Shown here piece after piece: positions 1-5,140 of a stretch of 7,734 nt of DNA. Source of the stretch: Candidatus Rokuibacteriota bacterium (GTDB lineage: Bacteria > Methylomirabilota > Methylomirabilia > Rokubacteriales > CSP1-6); NCBI GenBank assembly GCA_016201575.1, contig JACQCN010000399.1:1-7734 (forward strand), read 5' to 3'. The notes below the pieces were generated by a model. That model was given only the letters and a program-made list of their open reading frames with translations. It was not told the DNA's origin and did not search any database. The first letter of the stretch is position 1; each line of letters opens with the position of its first letter. The translations under genes were made by a program, and so were the position numbers.

Positions 1-294
1 GGCCGGAAGGGGAGCCGCACCGTGAACGTCGCGCCGGCCCCCGGCCCCGGGCTCTCCGCCTGCACCCTGCCGCCGCGCAGCTCGATCAGGTGGCGCACGA
101 TGGCCAGGCCGAGCCCGAGGCCTCCATGGGTCCGCGTCGTCAACCCGCTGCCCTGGCGGAAGCGATCGAACACGTAGGGCAGGAAATCAGGAGCGATGCC
201 TCGGCCCGTGTCGTGGACCCGGATTCGCACCTCCGACTCGTCGCCCTCGAGCCGGACGTCCACCCGCCCGCCGGACGGGGTGAAGCGGTCTCCA
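1..294 (-). pseudogene. Histidine kinase ATPase-domain fragment, N-terminally truncated
   Basis: Read on the minus strand, this frame encodes the second half of a HATPase_c domain. It begins around GGDRFTPSGGRV, then has the G1 box DTGRGI (near 200-215), an F-box-like FDRFRQ (near 156-173), the G2 box GGLGLGLAIV (near 108-126), and LIELRGGRV followed by a closing strand that runs off the window at base 1. In intact sensor kinases the N box (NLLxNAxKFTP) and the phosphoacceptor His helix come before this part. Here the same frame stays open upstream, with a possible GTG at 485, but reads a low-complexity Arg/Ala/Pro sequence with no N box or H box, and I saw none in the other two frames. I therefore call it the 3' end of a kinase gene cut by deletion or rearrangement. 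An assembly junction or a very diverged N box is the alternative. The ATPase identity is secure; the pseudogene status is less so. Confidence 0.65.
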
Positions 295-500
295 CCGGCG
301 TGTATCCCTGCCGCGCCCGCGACCGGGACAGGTCGGCGACCGGCCCGCCGGCGATCGTATCGCGGCGCCGGCTGCGCGGATCGGGCCGCCCGATCGGCCG
401 CCGCGCGTCGGCGCGGATGTCGCGGCCTCGTAGACTCGGAGGGGGGCTCGGTCTCCCTTCTCGTGCACGACCTCGCGTGGGCCACGGCGTCTCCGCGGCA
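295..500. other. Gap with no recognisable gene
   Basis: About 200 bases between the kinase fragment and the membrane-protein promoter. Frames are open on both strands because of the high GC, but the translations are Arg/Pro/Ala-rich, without motifs or start sites with ribosome-binding signals. Nothing else seen. Confidence 0.5.
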
Positions 501-509
501 TGATACGCT
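501..509 (+). promoter_or_regulatory. Extended -10 element, near-leaderless promoter
   Basis: TGATACGCT fits TGnTAnnnT. It ends at 509, exactly 9 nt before the ATG at 519, so transcription would start about 3 nt upstream of the start codon. The same geometry recurs at other genes in this window. No clear -35 was seen. Confidence 0.45.
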
Positions 510-518
510 CCGTCCTCG

Positions 519-880
519 ATGGTGCTTCCGTCGCCCCGCGCCCTCGCACGCTCCGCGCGCCTGACGCGGCCCCCACTCGTCATCATCGCCGTCGTCGCGG
601 GGCTCCTCGCCGCGAGCGCGGTCCAGGCCGGCCTGGGCCTCTGGCGGCCCTCCACGTTCGTCGCGCCGGTGATCGCCGGGCTCCTCTGGGCGGGTCACCG
701 CCGCGCCCGCTTCGCCGGTTACATCTTCTTCACCGTGCTGGCCGCCGGGGCGCCATCGGGTGGCACTGGGAGCCGATCACGCTGTCCGCCGTCGCGCTCG
801 CCTTCATGCAGACGCCGGCCGCCCGCCGGCACTGCCTCCCGATCCCGCGGAAGGCGCGTGATAGAATAGCGGCGCCATGA
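519..880 (+). pseudogene. Small membrane protein, apparent one-base frameshift
   Basis: The first part (519 to about 744) encodes a short basic N-terminus, a hydrophobic segment at residues about 19-41 (LVIIAVVAGLLAASAVQAGL) and a second one around 46-75 ending GYIFFTVLA. After that the frame turns into Ser/Arg/Pro nonsense. Sequence of membrane-protein character resumes in the frame two bases on (GAIGWHWEPITLSAVALAF, then MQTPAARR) and ends at the TGA at 878-880. Inserting one base in the GC run near 741-752 (gccgccggggcgcc) joins the halves as VLAARGAIGWHWEPIT. The downstream frame's TGA overlaps the next gene's ATG (877) as ATGA, a common sign of translational coupling, which supports that frame as the true end. 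I do not recognise the family. It could be a genuine mutation or a sequencing or assembly error. The start at 519 was chosen for the promoter spacing. Confidence 0.5.
859..867 (+). promoter_or_regulatory. Extended -10 element for the zinc-ribbon/PCP_red gene
   Basis: TGATAGAAT, with hexamer TAGAAT, ends 9 nt before the ATG at 877. No Shine-Dalgarno sequence lies between them, so near-leaderless transcription is predicted. It lies inside the end of the preceding membrane-protein frame. Confidence 0.55.
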
Positions 881-1371
881 AATTCCTGTGCCTCGACTGC
901 GACGAGCCGATGAAGCTGCTCAAGACCGAGGGCCCGGAGGAAGGCTCGCTCGCCGTCACGTTCCGCTGCCCGGAATGCGGCTTCCGCGTGGCGATGCTCA
1001 CCAACCAGTTCGAGACGCAGATGATCAAGAGCCTCGGCGTCAAGGTCGGCGGCCGCGCCGAGCCCGAGCGGCCCTTCGGGCACCTCCTCGCCTCGATGGC
1101 CGAGCCGCCCCCGATGGACGCGACGGAGGGCGGGGCGCCGCCCGCGGCGAGCGGGCCGGGCTGCCCGTTCGCCGCGATGGTCTCGGGCGCGGAGACGGCA
1201 GCTTCCGACGGCGTCCGGTGGGGCCCGGACGCCGAGGCGCGCGTCGAGCGCATCCCCGCGTTCATCCGCCCGATGGCGCGCAAGGCCATCGAGCGCTACG
1301 CCGAGGGCAAGGGCTACGCGACGATCACGGAAGCGGTGATGGACGAGGCCCGCGGCGCGCTCGGAATGTAG
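877..1371 (+). CDS. Zinc-ribbon protein with PCP_red-type C-terminal domain
   Basis: A 164-aa protein in three parts. The N-terminus has a four-Cys zinc ribbon (C5-x2-C8 and C31-x2-C34, CLDC and CPECGF). A flexible Gly/Pro/Ala linker (about 60-115) carries one further Cys in GPGCPF (C96). The C-terminus (about 118-164) reads RVERIPAFIRPMARKAIERY then a short helix with ITEAVMDEAR. It resembles the PCP_red domain found at the end of the light-independent protochlorophyllide reductase subunit ChlB/BchB and in stand-alone proteins of non-photosynthetic bacteria. No chlorophyll-synthesis gene is nearby and the nitrogenase-like catalytic part is absent, so it is not a reductase subunit by itself. 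A small metal-binding or redox accessory role is only inference. The gene overlaps the upstream membrane-protein frame by ATGA and its stop abuts the tandem repeat. Confidence 0.8.
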   Translation: MKFLCLDCDEPMKLLKTEGPEEGSLAVTFRCPECGFRVAMLTNQFETQMIKSLGVKVGGRAEPERPFGHLLASMAEPPPMDATEGGAPPAASGPGCPFAAMVSGAETAASDGVRWGPDAEARVERIPAFIRPMARKAIERYAEGKGYATITEAVMDEARGALGM

Positions 1372-1625
1372 TTCGAGCTGAGCGGCGCCGGCGAGGCGGT
1401 GGCGAGCCCGCCGCGAGGCGAGGCCCGAGTACGTCGTTCGAGCTGAGCGGCGCCGGCGAGGCGGTGGCGAGCCCGCCGCGAGGCGAGGCCCGAGTACGTC
1501 GTTCGAGCTGAGCGGCGCCGGCGAGGCGGTGGCGAGCCCGCCGCGAGGTGAGGCCCGAGTACGTCGTTCGAGCTGAGCGGCGCCGGCGAGGCGGTGGCGA
1601 GCCCGCCGCGAGCTGAGGCCCGAGT
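1371..1625. repeat. 65-bp tandem repeat, 3.9 copies
   Basis: Units start at 1371, 1436, 1501 and 1566, each beginning GTTCGAGCTGAGCGGCGCCG and, in the first three, ending in CGAGTACGTC. The fourth stops at CGAGT (1625). Copies 1 and 2 look identical. The others differ mainly at one short site: GAGGCGAGG in copies 1 and 2, GAGGTGAGG in copy 3, GAGCTGAGG in copy 4. The 65-base period is not a multiple of three, so any frame changes from copy to copy, which argues against coding. Each unit can fold GGCGG-N8-CCGCC (1395-1412 in the first). The array fills the whole gap between two convergent genes, starting at the last base of one stop codon and ending three bases before the other. It may act as a terminator or spacer, or be a dispersed repeat that expanded here. 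Confidence 0.95.
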
Positions 1626-1628
1626 CAA

Positions 1629-2369
1629 TCAGGCCGCGCGCCAGGGCGGGCGGTGGGAGCTCAGCAGCAACCGGCGAAACTCCGCGACGCGCTCCCGGTC
1701 CAGGTCCGGCTGCGCCGCCAGCAGATCGGCGAGCCCCTGCGGGTCCTCGCAGGCCCGCCGGCTCACGCGCTCCACGTGCGAGAAGAACTTCCGGACCTTG
1801 CTCTCGAACGTGCGCTCGCTGAAGTCCCGCGCGATCGCGATGAAGGCCCCCACCAGCACGTTGTCGATCCGGAGATAGCCCTGCACCCGGACGTCGGCCT
1901 GCGGCGTGCCGGTCGCGGGCTGCGTGTGGTCGGTGTCGAGCACGAGGACCGCCCGCCCGCGCAGCGTCGGCAACCACTTCGTGTCGTAGCGCCCCTCGAG
2001 GTAGAAGATACGCTGGCCGGCATCGGCGTAGAGCGGCCGCATGGTGCCGGTCACCCCGCGGCCGTCGTCGGCGTCGTAGTGGTCGCCGGCGCGGCGAATG
2101 CGGTACTTGCCCTCGCGGAGGACGCGGGCGACGCCGGCGGCGAAGTCCGGGTGGTCGAGCAGGTACTCCCAGATCTCCTCGCGGCTCGGGTAGGTGATGT
2201 GGCTGACGTCGCGGGCGATCTGGGCCTTGTGCAGGACCGGCTCCACGAGCCGGAGGCTCTCGGCCGACAGCCGGTTCCACTCGATCGCCCGGCCGGTCGC
2301 GGCGTGCAGCATTCCCGCGACCGCCAGCGAAGCCACCACGCCGAGCACGAGCCCCTGCCGGCGCCTCAT
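1629..2369 (-). CDS. Exported protein of unknown function
   Basis: A 246-aa protein starting MRRRQGLVLGVVASLAVAGM, a typical signal peptide with a basic start, hydrophobic core and likely cleavage after HAA (residue 24). The mature part is soluble and mixed alpha/beta in appearance, with no Cys cluster, repeats or catalytic motif I recognise. Notable stretches are ITYPSREEIWEYLLDHPDF, IFYLEGRYDTKWLPTLRGRA, LVLDTDHTQPATG and VQGYLRIDNVLVGAFIAIAR. The C-terminus is Arg-rich. I cannot name a family. The ATG at 2369 was chosen over further upstream starts because it begins the signal peptide and lies exactly 9 nt after a TGCTATCCT -10 element. An upstream start would read through the promoter. 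It is transcribed divergently from HU and converges on the 65-bp repeat array. Confidence 0.75.
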   Translation of the reverse strand: MRRRQGLVLGVVASLAVAGMLHAATGRAIEWNRLSAESLRLVEPVLHKAQIARDVSHITYPSREEIWEYLLDHPDFAAGVARVLREGKYRIRRAGDHYDADDGRGVTGTMRPLYADAGQRIFYLEGRYDTKWLPTLRGRAVLVLDTDHTQPATGTPQADVRVQGYLRIDNVLVGAFIAIARDFSERTFESKVRKFFSHVERVSRRACEDPQGLADLLAAQPDLDRERVAEFRRLLLSSHRPPWRAA

Positions 2370-2378
2370 CGTCTTGCC

Positions 2379-2387
2379 AGGATAGCA
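2379..2387 (-). promoter_or_regulatory. Extended -10 element for the exported protein
   Basis: On the minus strand, TGCTATCCT ends at 2379, 9 nt before the ATG at 2369, and there is no Shine-Dalgarno sequence. It stands only 6 bp from the oppositely directed -10 element of HU. Confidence 0.5.
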
Positions 2388-2393
2388 CGGCTC

Positions 2394-2402
2394 TGCTACC
2401 AT
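2394..2402 (+). promoter_or_regulatory. Extended -10 element for the HU gene
   Basis: TGCTACCAT ends at 2402, 9 nt before the ATG at 2412. It lies almost back to back with the minus-strand -10 element at 2379-2387, so the two polymerases would compete for the same DNA. Confidence 0.5.
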
Positions 2403-2411
2403 GCGGCTCCC

Positions 2412-2681
2412 ATGACCAAGGCCGACCTCGTCGCCCGGATGGCGCACGCGTCGGGATGGCCCAAGACCGTCACGGAGCGCGCGCTGCGGGCGATGCTGGT
2501 GAGCATCCGCGCCTCGCTCAAGCGCGGCGAGCCGGTGACGCTGGTGGGGTTCGGCACCTTCTCCGTGGGTCGTCTCAAGCCGAGGGCGGCGCGCAATCCC
2601 CGCACGGGCCGGCCGGTGGCGATCGGTGGGCGCGTTCCGCGGTTCAGGCCCTCGAAGGAGTTGAAGCAGGCGGTTCGCTGA
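2412..2681 (+). CDS. HU/IHF-family DNA-binding protein
   Basis: An 89-aa histone-like protein of the usual HU length. The N-terminal helices start MTKADLVARMAHASGW. The conserved turn GFGTF is at 46-50. The DNA-bending beta arm carries RNPRTG (61-66), where P63 is the residue that intercalates between base pairs in the family. The C-terminus ends in RFRPSKELKQAV, matching the usual PxFxxGKxLKxAV with Ser in place of Gly. Members act as dimers that bend DNA and shape the nucleoid. One copy is visible, so it could be a homodimeric HU or one of several paralogues. An antisense-facing open frame extends far upstream in the same phase, but the ATG at 2412 is fixed by homology and by promoter spacing. 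The carboxypeptidase gene follows after 8 bases. Confidence 0.92.
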   Translation: MTKADLVARMAHASGWPKTVTERALRAMLVSIRASLKRGEPVTLVGFGTFSVGRLKPRAARNPRTGRPVAIGGRVPRFRPSKELKQAVR

Positions 2682-2682
2682 C

Positions 2683-2691
2683 TGGTACAAT
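2683..2691 (+). promoter_or_regulatory. Extended -10 element at the carboxypeptidase start
   Basis: TGGTACAAT (hexamer TACAAT) overlaps the ATG at 2690. If it is used, the ATG would not be in the transcript and the in-frame GTG at 2699, 7 nt after the element, would be the start. Confidence 0.4.
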
Positions 2692-3607
2692 GCGTCTAGT
2701 GCTCCGGGCCGGCCTGCTCACCGTCGCGCTGTTCGCCCTCGTCGCTCTCGCTTCCGCCCCCGCCTTCGCGCAGAACGGACGCTCGCTGTCGCTCAGCGCG
2801 GAGTCGGTGCTGCTGATCGACCCCGAGGGCCGGGTCCTGTACGCCAAGAATCCCGACGAGTCCCACGCCCCCGCGAGCCTCACCAAGGTGATGACGCTCT
2901 ACCTCGCGCTCGAGGACATCGAGCTGGGACGGGCGCAGTGGGACGAGCCGGTCACGGTCAGCCGGCGGGCGACCCTGACGCCGCGGTACCGCATGGGCCT
3001 CCGCACGGGCGAGCAGGTCACGCTGCGCGTGCTGCTGGAGGGCGTGGGCATCGCTTCCGCCAACGACGCGGCGACGGCGGTGGCGGAGCATCTGAGCCAG
3101 GGGGACGAGGAGGCGTTCGTGGCGCAGATGAACGTGAAGGCGCAGGAGCTGGGGCTGACCCAGACCCGCTTCGTGAATCCCCACGGCCTCCCGGACCCAA
3201 TGCAGCGGAGCACGGCGATCGACATGGCCACCTTGGTCGCGCGGCTCCTGCGCGACTATCCCGCCTCGCGCACGATCCTCGGGGGCCAGACGTTTGTCTA
3301 CCGCGGCCGCGTCTACGCGCGCCGGATCCCGCTGTTCAACGATCCGGGCGGGGTGCAGGCGCTCAAGACGGGCTACACCCACGAGGCGGGCTACAACCTG
3401 GCCGTGGCGGCCTGGCGCGGGGGCCAGCAGTTCGTGATGGTGGTTCTCGGCGCCCAGACCCGCGGCCTCTCGTTCCTCGACGCCAAGAAGGTCCTGCACT
3501 ACGGCTTCGTGGAGACCGGGCTCGCGCCCGACGAGCCCGAGCCGCAGCCGCCCGTCCCCGTGCGGAAGCCCATCCGCGTCCGCTCGGTCCGCGGGCGCCG
3601 CGGCTGA
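2690..3607 (+). CDS. D-alanyl-D-alanine carboxypeptidase, serine peptidase family S11
   Basis: A periplasmic penicillin-binding enzyme that trims the terminal D-Ala from peptidoglycan stem peptides, or cuts cross-links as PBP7 does. Numbered from the ATG at 2690 (305 aa), it has a signal peptide ending APAFA (cleavage about residue 27) and all three active-site motifs: SLTK at 63-66 with nucleophile S63, SAN at 123-125 and KTG at 226-228. It lacks the C-terminal beta domain and membrane-anchoring helix of PBP5 and instead ends in a Pro-rich then Arg-rich tail (about 280-305), so it is closer in size to PBP7. There is no Shine-Dalgarno sequence, and a -10-like TGGTACAAT overlaps the ATG. The GTG at 2699 keeps the whole signal peptide core and may be the real start. 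The gene follows HU by 8 bases and precedes the dehalogenase by 17. Confidence 0.92.
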   Translation: MRLVLRAGLLTVALFALVALASAPAFAQNGRSLSLSAESVLLIDPEGRVLYAKNPDESHAPASLTKVMTLYLALEDIELGRAQWDEPVTVSRRATLTPRYRMGLRTGEQVTLRVLLEGVGIASANDAATAVAEHLSQGDEEAFVAQMNVKAQELGLTQTRFVNPHGLPDPMQRSTAIDMATLVARLLRDYPASRTILGGQTFVYRGRVYARRIPLFNDPGGVQALKTGYTHEAGYNLAVAAWRGGQQFVMVVLGAQTRGLSFLDAKKVLHYGFVETGLAPDEPEPQPPVPVRKPIRVRSVRGRRG

Positions 3608-3624
3608 CCGCGACGGAGGCTCCC

Positions 3625-4278
3625 ATGGCCGACATCCGGGGCTTCGTTTTCGACGCCTACGGCACCCTGTTCGACATCCACTCCGTCGTCGAGGCCGGGC
3701 GCGCCGTGACGGACGACCCGATGGCGCTGTCGCTGCTCTGGCGGCAGAAGCAGCTCGAGTACACGTGGCTCCGGGCCCTCATGGGCCGGTACGAGGACTT
3801 CTGGCGCGTGACCGAGGCCGCCCTCCGGTTCGCGCTGCGCAAGCTGGACCTGCGCGCCACCGAGGCGCAGGTCCGCGGGCTGATGAACGCCTACCTCTCG
3901 CTGGCCTGCTTTCCCGAGGTGAAGGGCGCGCTCCAGCGCCTGCAGGGCCGGCCCGTCGCGATCCTCTCCAACGGCGCCCCCGCGATGCTCCAGGCGGCGG
4001 TGGCGTCGAGCGGGCTCTCGGGGCTGATCCAGCACGTCATCTCGGTCGACGCCGTGAAGACCTACAAACCGTCGCCCGCGGTCTACGCCCTCGCCCCCGA
4101 CGCGCTCGGCGTCCCGGCCGCGAGCCTGCTGTTCGTGTCCTCGAACGCCTGGGACGTGGCCGGCGCCAAGGCCTTCGGCTACCAGGTCTGCTGGTGCAAC
4201 CGCGCGAAGGCTCCCGCGGAGGAGCTGGGCGTCAGCGCCGACGCCGTGGTCGCGCGCCTCGACCAGATCCCCACGTAG
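3625..4278 (+). CDS. L-2-haloacid dehalogenase (haloacid dehalogenase type II)
   Basis: A 217-aa HAD-superfamily enzyme. The family hydrolyses L-2-haloalkanoic acids to D-2-hydroxy acids through an aspartyl ester. All the residues known from L-DEX-type enzymes can be placed: nucleophile D10 in FDAYGTLFD with T14, R40 in WRQKQLEYTW, S115 and N116 in ILSNG, K148 in YKPS with Y154, and S172, N174 and D177 in VSSNAWD. The cap-domain sequence and the total length fit type II dehalogenases and not phosphatases, although the natural substrate may not be a haloacid. A Shine-Dalgarno GGAGG (3615-3619) lies 5 nt before the ATG, which fixes the start. It sits 17 bases after the carboxypeptidase, so the two are probably co-transcribed, but nothing links their functions. 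Confidence 0.93.
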   Translation: MADIRGFVFDAYGTLFDIHSVVEAGRAVTDDPMALSLLWRQKQLEYTWLRALMGRYEDFWRVTEAALRFALRKLDLRATEAQVRGLMNAYLSLACFPEVKGALQRLQGRPVAILSNGAPAMLQAAVASSGLSGLIQHVISVDAVKTYKPSPAVYALAPDALGVPAASLLFVSSNAWDVAGAKAFGYQVCWCNRAKAPAEELGVSADAVVARLDQIPT

Positions 4279-4286
4279 CCCCCGCC

Positions 4287-4432
4287 CGTAGGCCGCTCAG
4301 CCCGGCTCAGATGCGTGGCCGTGCGAGGTGGGCGGCGCCGCCACGAGACGAGCTTCTGATGGATGCGCCGGCACCTCGCAGGGAGGAGCGACCACGCCAA
4401 CGATGCAGCTGAGCCGTTTCCAGCGGCCTACG
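4287..4432. repeat. Nested inverted repeat between convergent genes
   Basis: Four pairs of complementary arms are nested in order. They are an 11-bp perfect pair CGTAGGCCGCT (4287-4297) with AGCGGCCTACG (4422-4432); CGGCTCAG (4303-4310) with CTGAGCCG (4409-4416); GCGTGG (4313-4318) with CCACGC (4392-4397); and TGCGAGGTG (4322-4330) with CACCTCGCA (4372-4380). The outer two pairs are separated by 5 unpaired bases on each side. Inside is a 12-bp palindrome, GGCGGCGCCGCC (4331-4342). The right outer arm covers the cupin stop codon. It may be a remnant palindromic (MITE-like) element or a long imperfect hairpin ending both transcripts. I saw no target-site duplication or T-tract. Confidence 0.6.
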
Positions 4433-4769
4433 CGAGGAACTCGTTGGGGGCGTCGAAGATGCCCAGGACCACGCAGCCGTCGGGGCTCCAGGCGTCGTGC
4501 ACGGAGCCGGGGCGGCGGTGGACGAAGTTCCCGGCGGTGCAGGCGCCGTCTGCGTCGACGAGCGTCCCCTCGAGCACGTAGCTCTGCTCGATCCCGACGT
4601 GGCGGTGCCGGGGCAGGCGCGCCCCGGGCGCCATCCGGGTCAGCGAGGTGAGCTTGCCGGAGGCGTCGCGGTAGAGCACCTTGATGTCGACCCCGGGGTA
4701 CTTCGTGGGCTCCCAGTCGATCTTGGACACGTCCAGGTAGGTCGAGCGCTCGGTCTCCTTGATGATCAT
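4428..4769 (-). CDS. ChrR-like cupin protein
   Basis: A 113-aa single-domain cupin. The first cupin motif is G49-x5-H55-x-H57-x3-E61-x6-G68, seen as RHRHVGIEQSYVLEG. The second is the shortened GNFVHRRPGSVHDAW with H91. H55, H57, E61 and H91 would bind a divalent metal. The PGSxHxxW version with the following GC (98-99) resembles the cupin half of ChrR-type anti-sigma proteins and related small stress cupins. No zinc-binding anti-sigma N-terminal domain is present, so regulation of a sigma factor is not implied. The ATG at 4769 overlaps the TGA of the upstream glutaredoxin-like gene as ATGA, so the two are probably translationally coupled and may share an oxidative or organic-substrate detoxification role. 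That role is inference. Its stop lies inside the inverted repeat. Confidence 0.85.
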   Translation of the reverse strand: MIIKETERSTYLDVSKIDWEPTKYPGVDIKVLYRDASGKLTSLTRMAPGARLPRHRHVGIEQSYVLEGTLVDADGACTAGNFVHRRPGSVHDAWSPDGCVVLGIFDAPNEFLA

Positions 4770-5131
4770 TTCCGGGCTCCTTCCTGCGTCCACTGCGTGA
4801 GCACTTCCCGGTAGAGCTCCTCCGTGTAGCCGCGGACGATGAGGTCGCCCAGCACGAGCACGGGCACCCGGAGGAAGCCGTCCTCGTGCACGAGGTGCCG
4901 CTCGGCGTCCCCGCGCGAGAGCGGCGGATGCCCGGCGCCGAAGCGCAGCGTGGCGGCGCCGGCCTTCACGAGGAACCGCGCCCCCCGCGCCGCCAGCTCG
5001 AGGGCGGCGGCGCGCGGCACCGGCGTCCGGTCGACGGAGACGGTGTCGAAGGCGAGGCCGCCCCGCGAGAGAGCCTCCCTCGCGTCGACGCAGGCGGGTC
5101 AGGTGTCGCGGCTGTAGAGGACGGGGCGCAT
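4766..5131 (-). CDS. Glutaredoxin-like selenoprotein with in-frame UGA (U-P-A-C motif)
   Basis: Read from the ATG at 5131, the frame gives MRPVLYSRDT, then TGA at 5101-5099, then PACVDAREALSRGGLAFDTV and on to a TGA at 4768-4766: 121 residues with the UGA read through. The start matches the first strand and redox helix of glutaredoxins (VLYSRxxCPxC), so residue 11 is where the attacking Cys belongs and Sec fits, with C14 as resolving Cys. Later, LRVPVLVLGD (87-96) carries the cis-Pro (P90) and RGYTEELYREVL (100-111) the closing helix, as in thioredoxin folds. The middle (about 50-85) is longer than in classical glutaredoxins. Coding character continues unbroken on both sides of the UGA, and a SECIS-like hairpin follows it. 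A TGC-to-TGA nonsense mutation is the alternative. Translation from the GTG at 5020 would give a headless fragment. A TATACT -10 lies 9 nt upstream of the ATG, and the cupin follows by ATGA overlap. No sel genes are in view. Confidence 0.8.
5064..5084 (-). promoter_or_regulatory. SECIS-like hairpin after the UGA
   Basis: On the minus strand, CGCGAGGGA (5084-5076) pairs with TCTCTCGCG (5072-5064) in 9 bp with one G-U pair, closing a GGC loop (5075-5073). The stem starts 14 nt and the loop 23 nt after the UGA. Bacterial SECIS elements lie inside the reading frame just after the UGA and need a G in the first two loop positions, which this has. A short GC-rich stem is easy to find by chance in such DNA, so this supports but does not prove the case. 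Confidence 0.6.
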
Positions 5132-5140
5132 GGCGGAGCC

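Noticed and set aside
1371..1625. CRISPR array
   Set aside because: Units are contiguous 65-bp copies with no unique spacers between shorter repeats, and there are no cas genes.
730..2388. 552-codon minus-strand open frame running across the repeat array and two genes
   Set aside because: It passes antisense through the zinc-ribbon gene, through repeats of out-of-frame period and out of phase through the exported-protein gene. The translation is Arg/Ala/Gly-rich without domains, a GC artefact.
1653..2681. Long N-terminal extension of HU
   Set aside because: The extra 250 or so codons lie antisense to the exported-protein gene. HU similarity starts exactly at 2412, behind a promoter element.
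2938..4278. Long N-terminal extension of the haloacid dehalogenase
   Set aside because: The extension is an out-of-phase reading of the carboxypeptidase gene. GGAGG at 3615-3619 and the family N-terminus place the start at 3625.
4766..5020. Ordinary 84-aa protein starting at GTG 5020
   Set aside because: It would begin in the middle of a thioredoxin fold without the redox motif, with no Shine-Dalgarno sequence or promoter. The in-frame family similarity continues upstream to the ATG at 5131.
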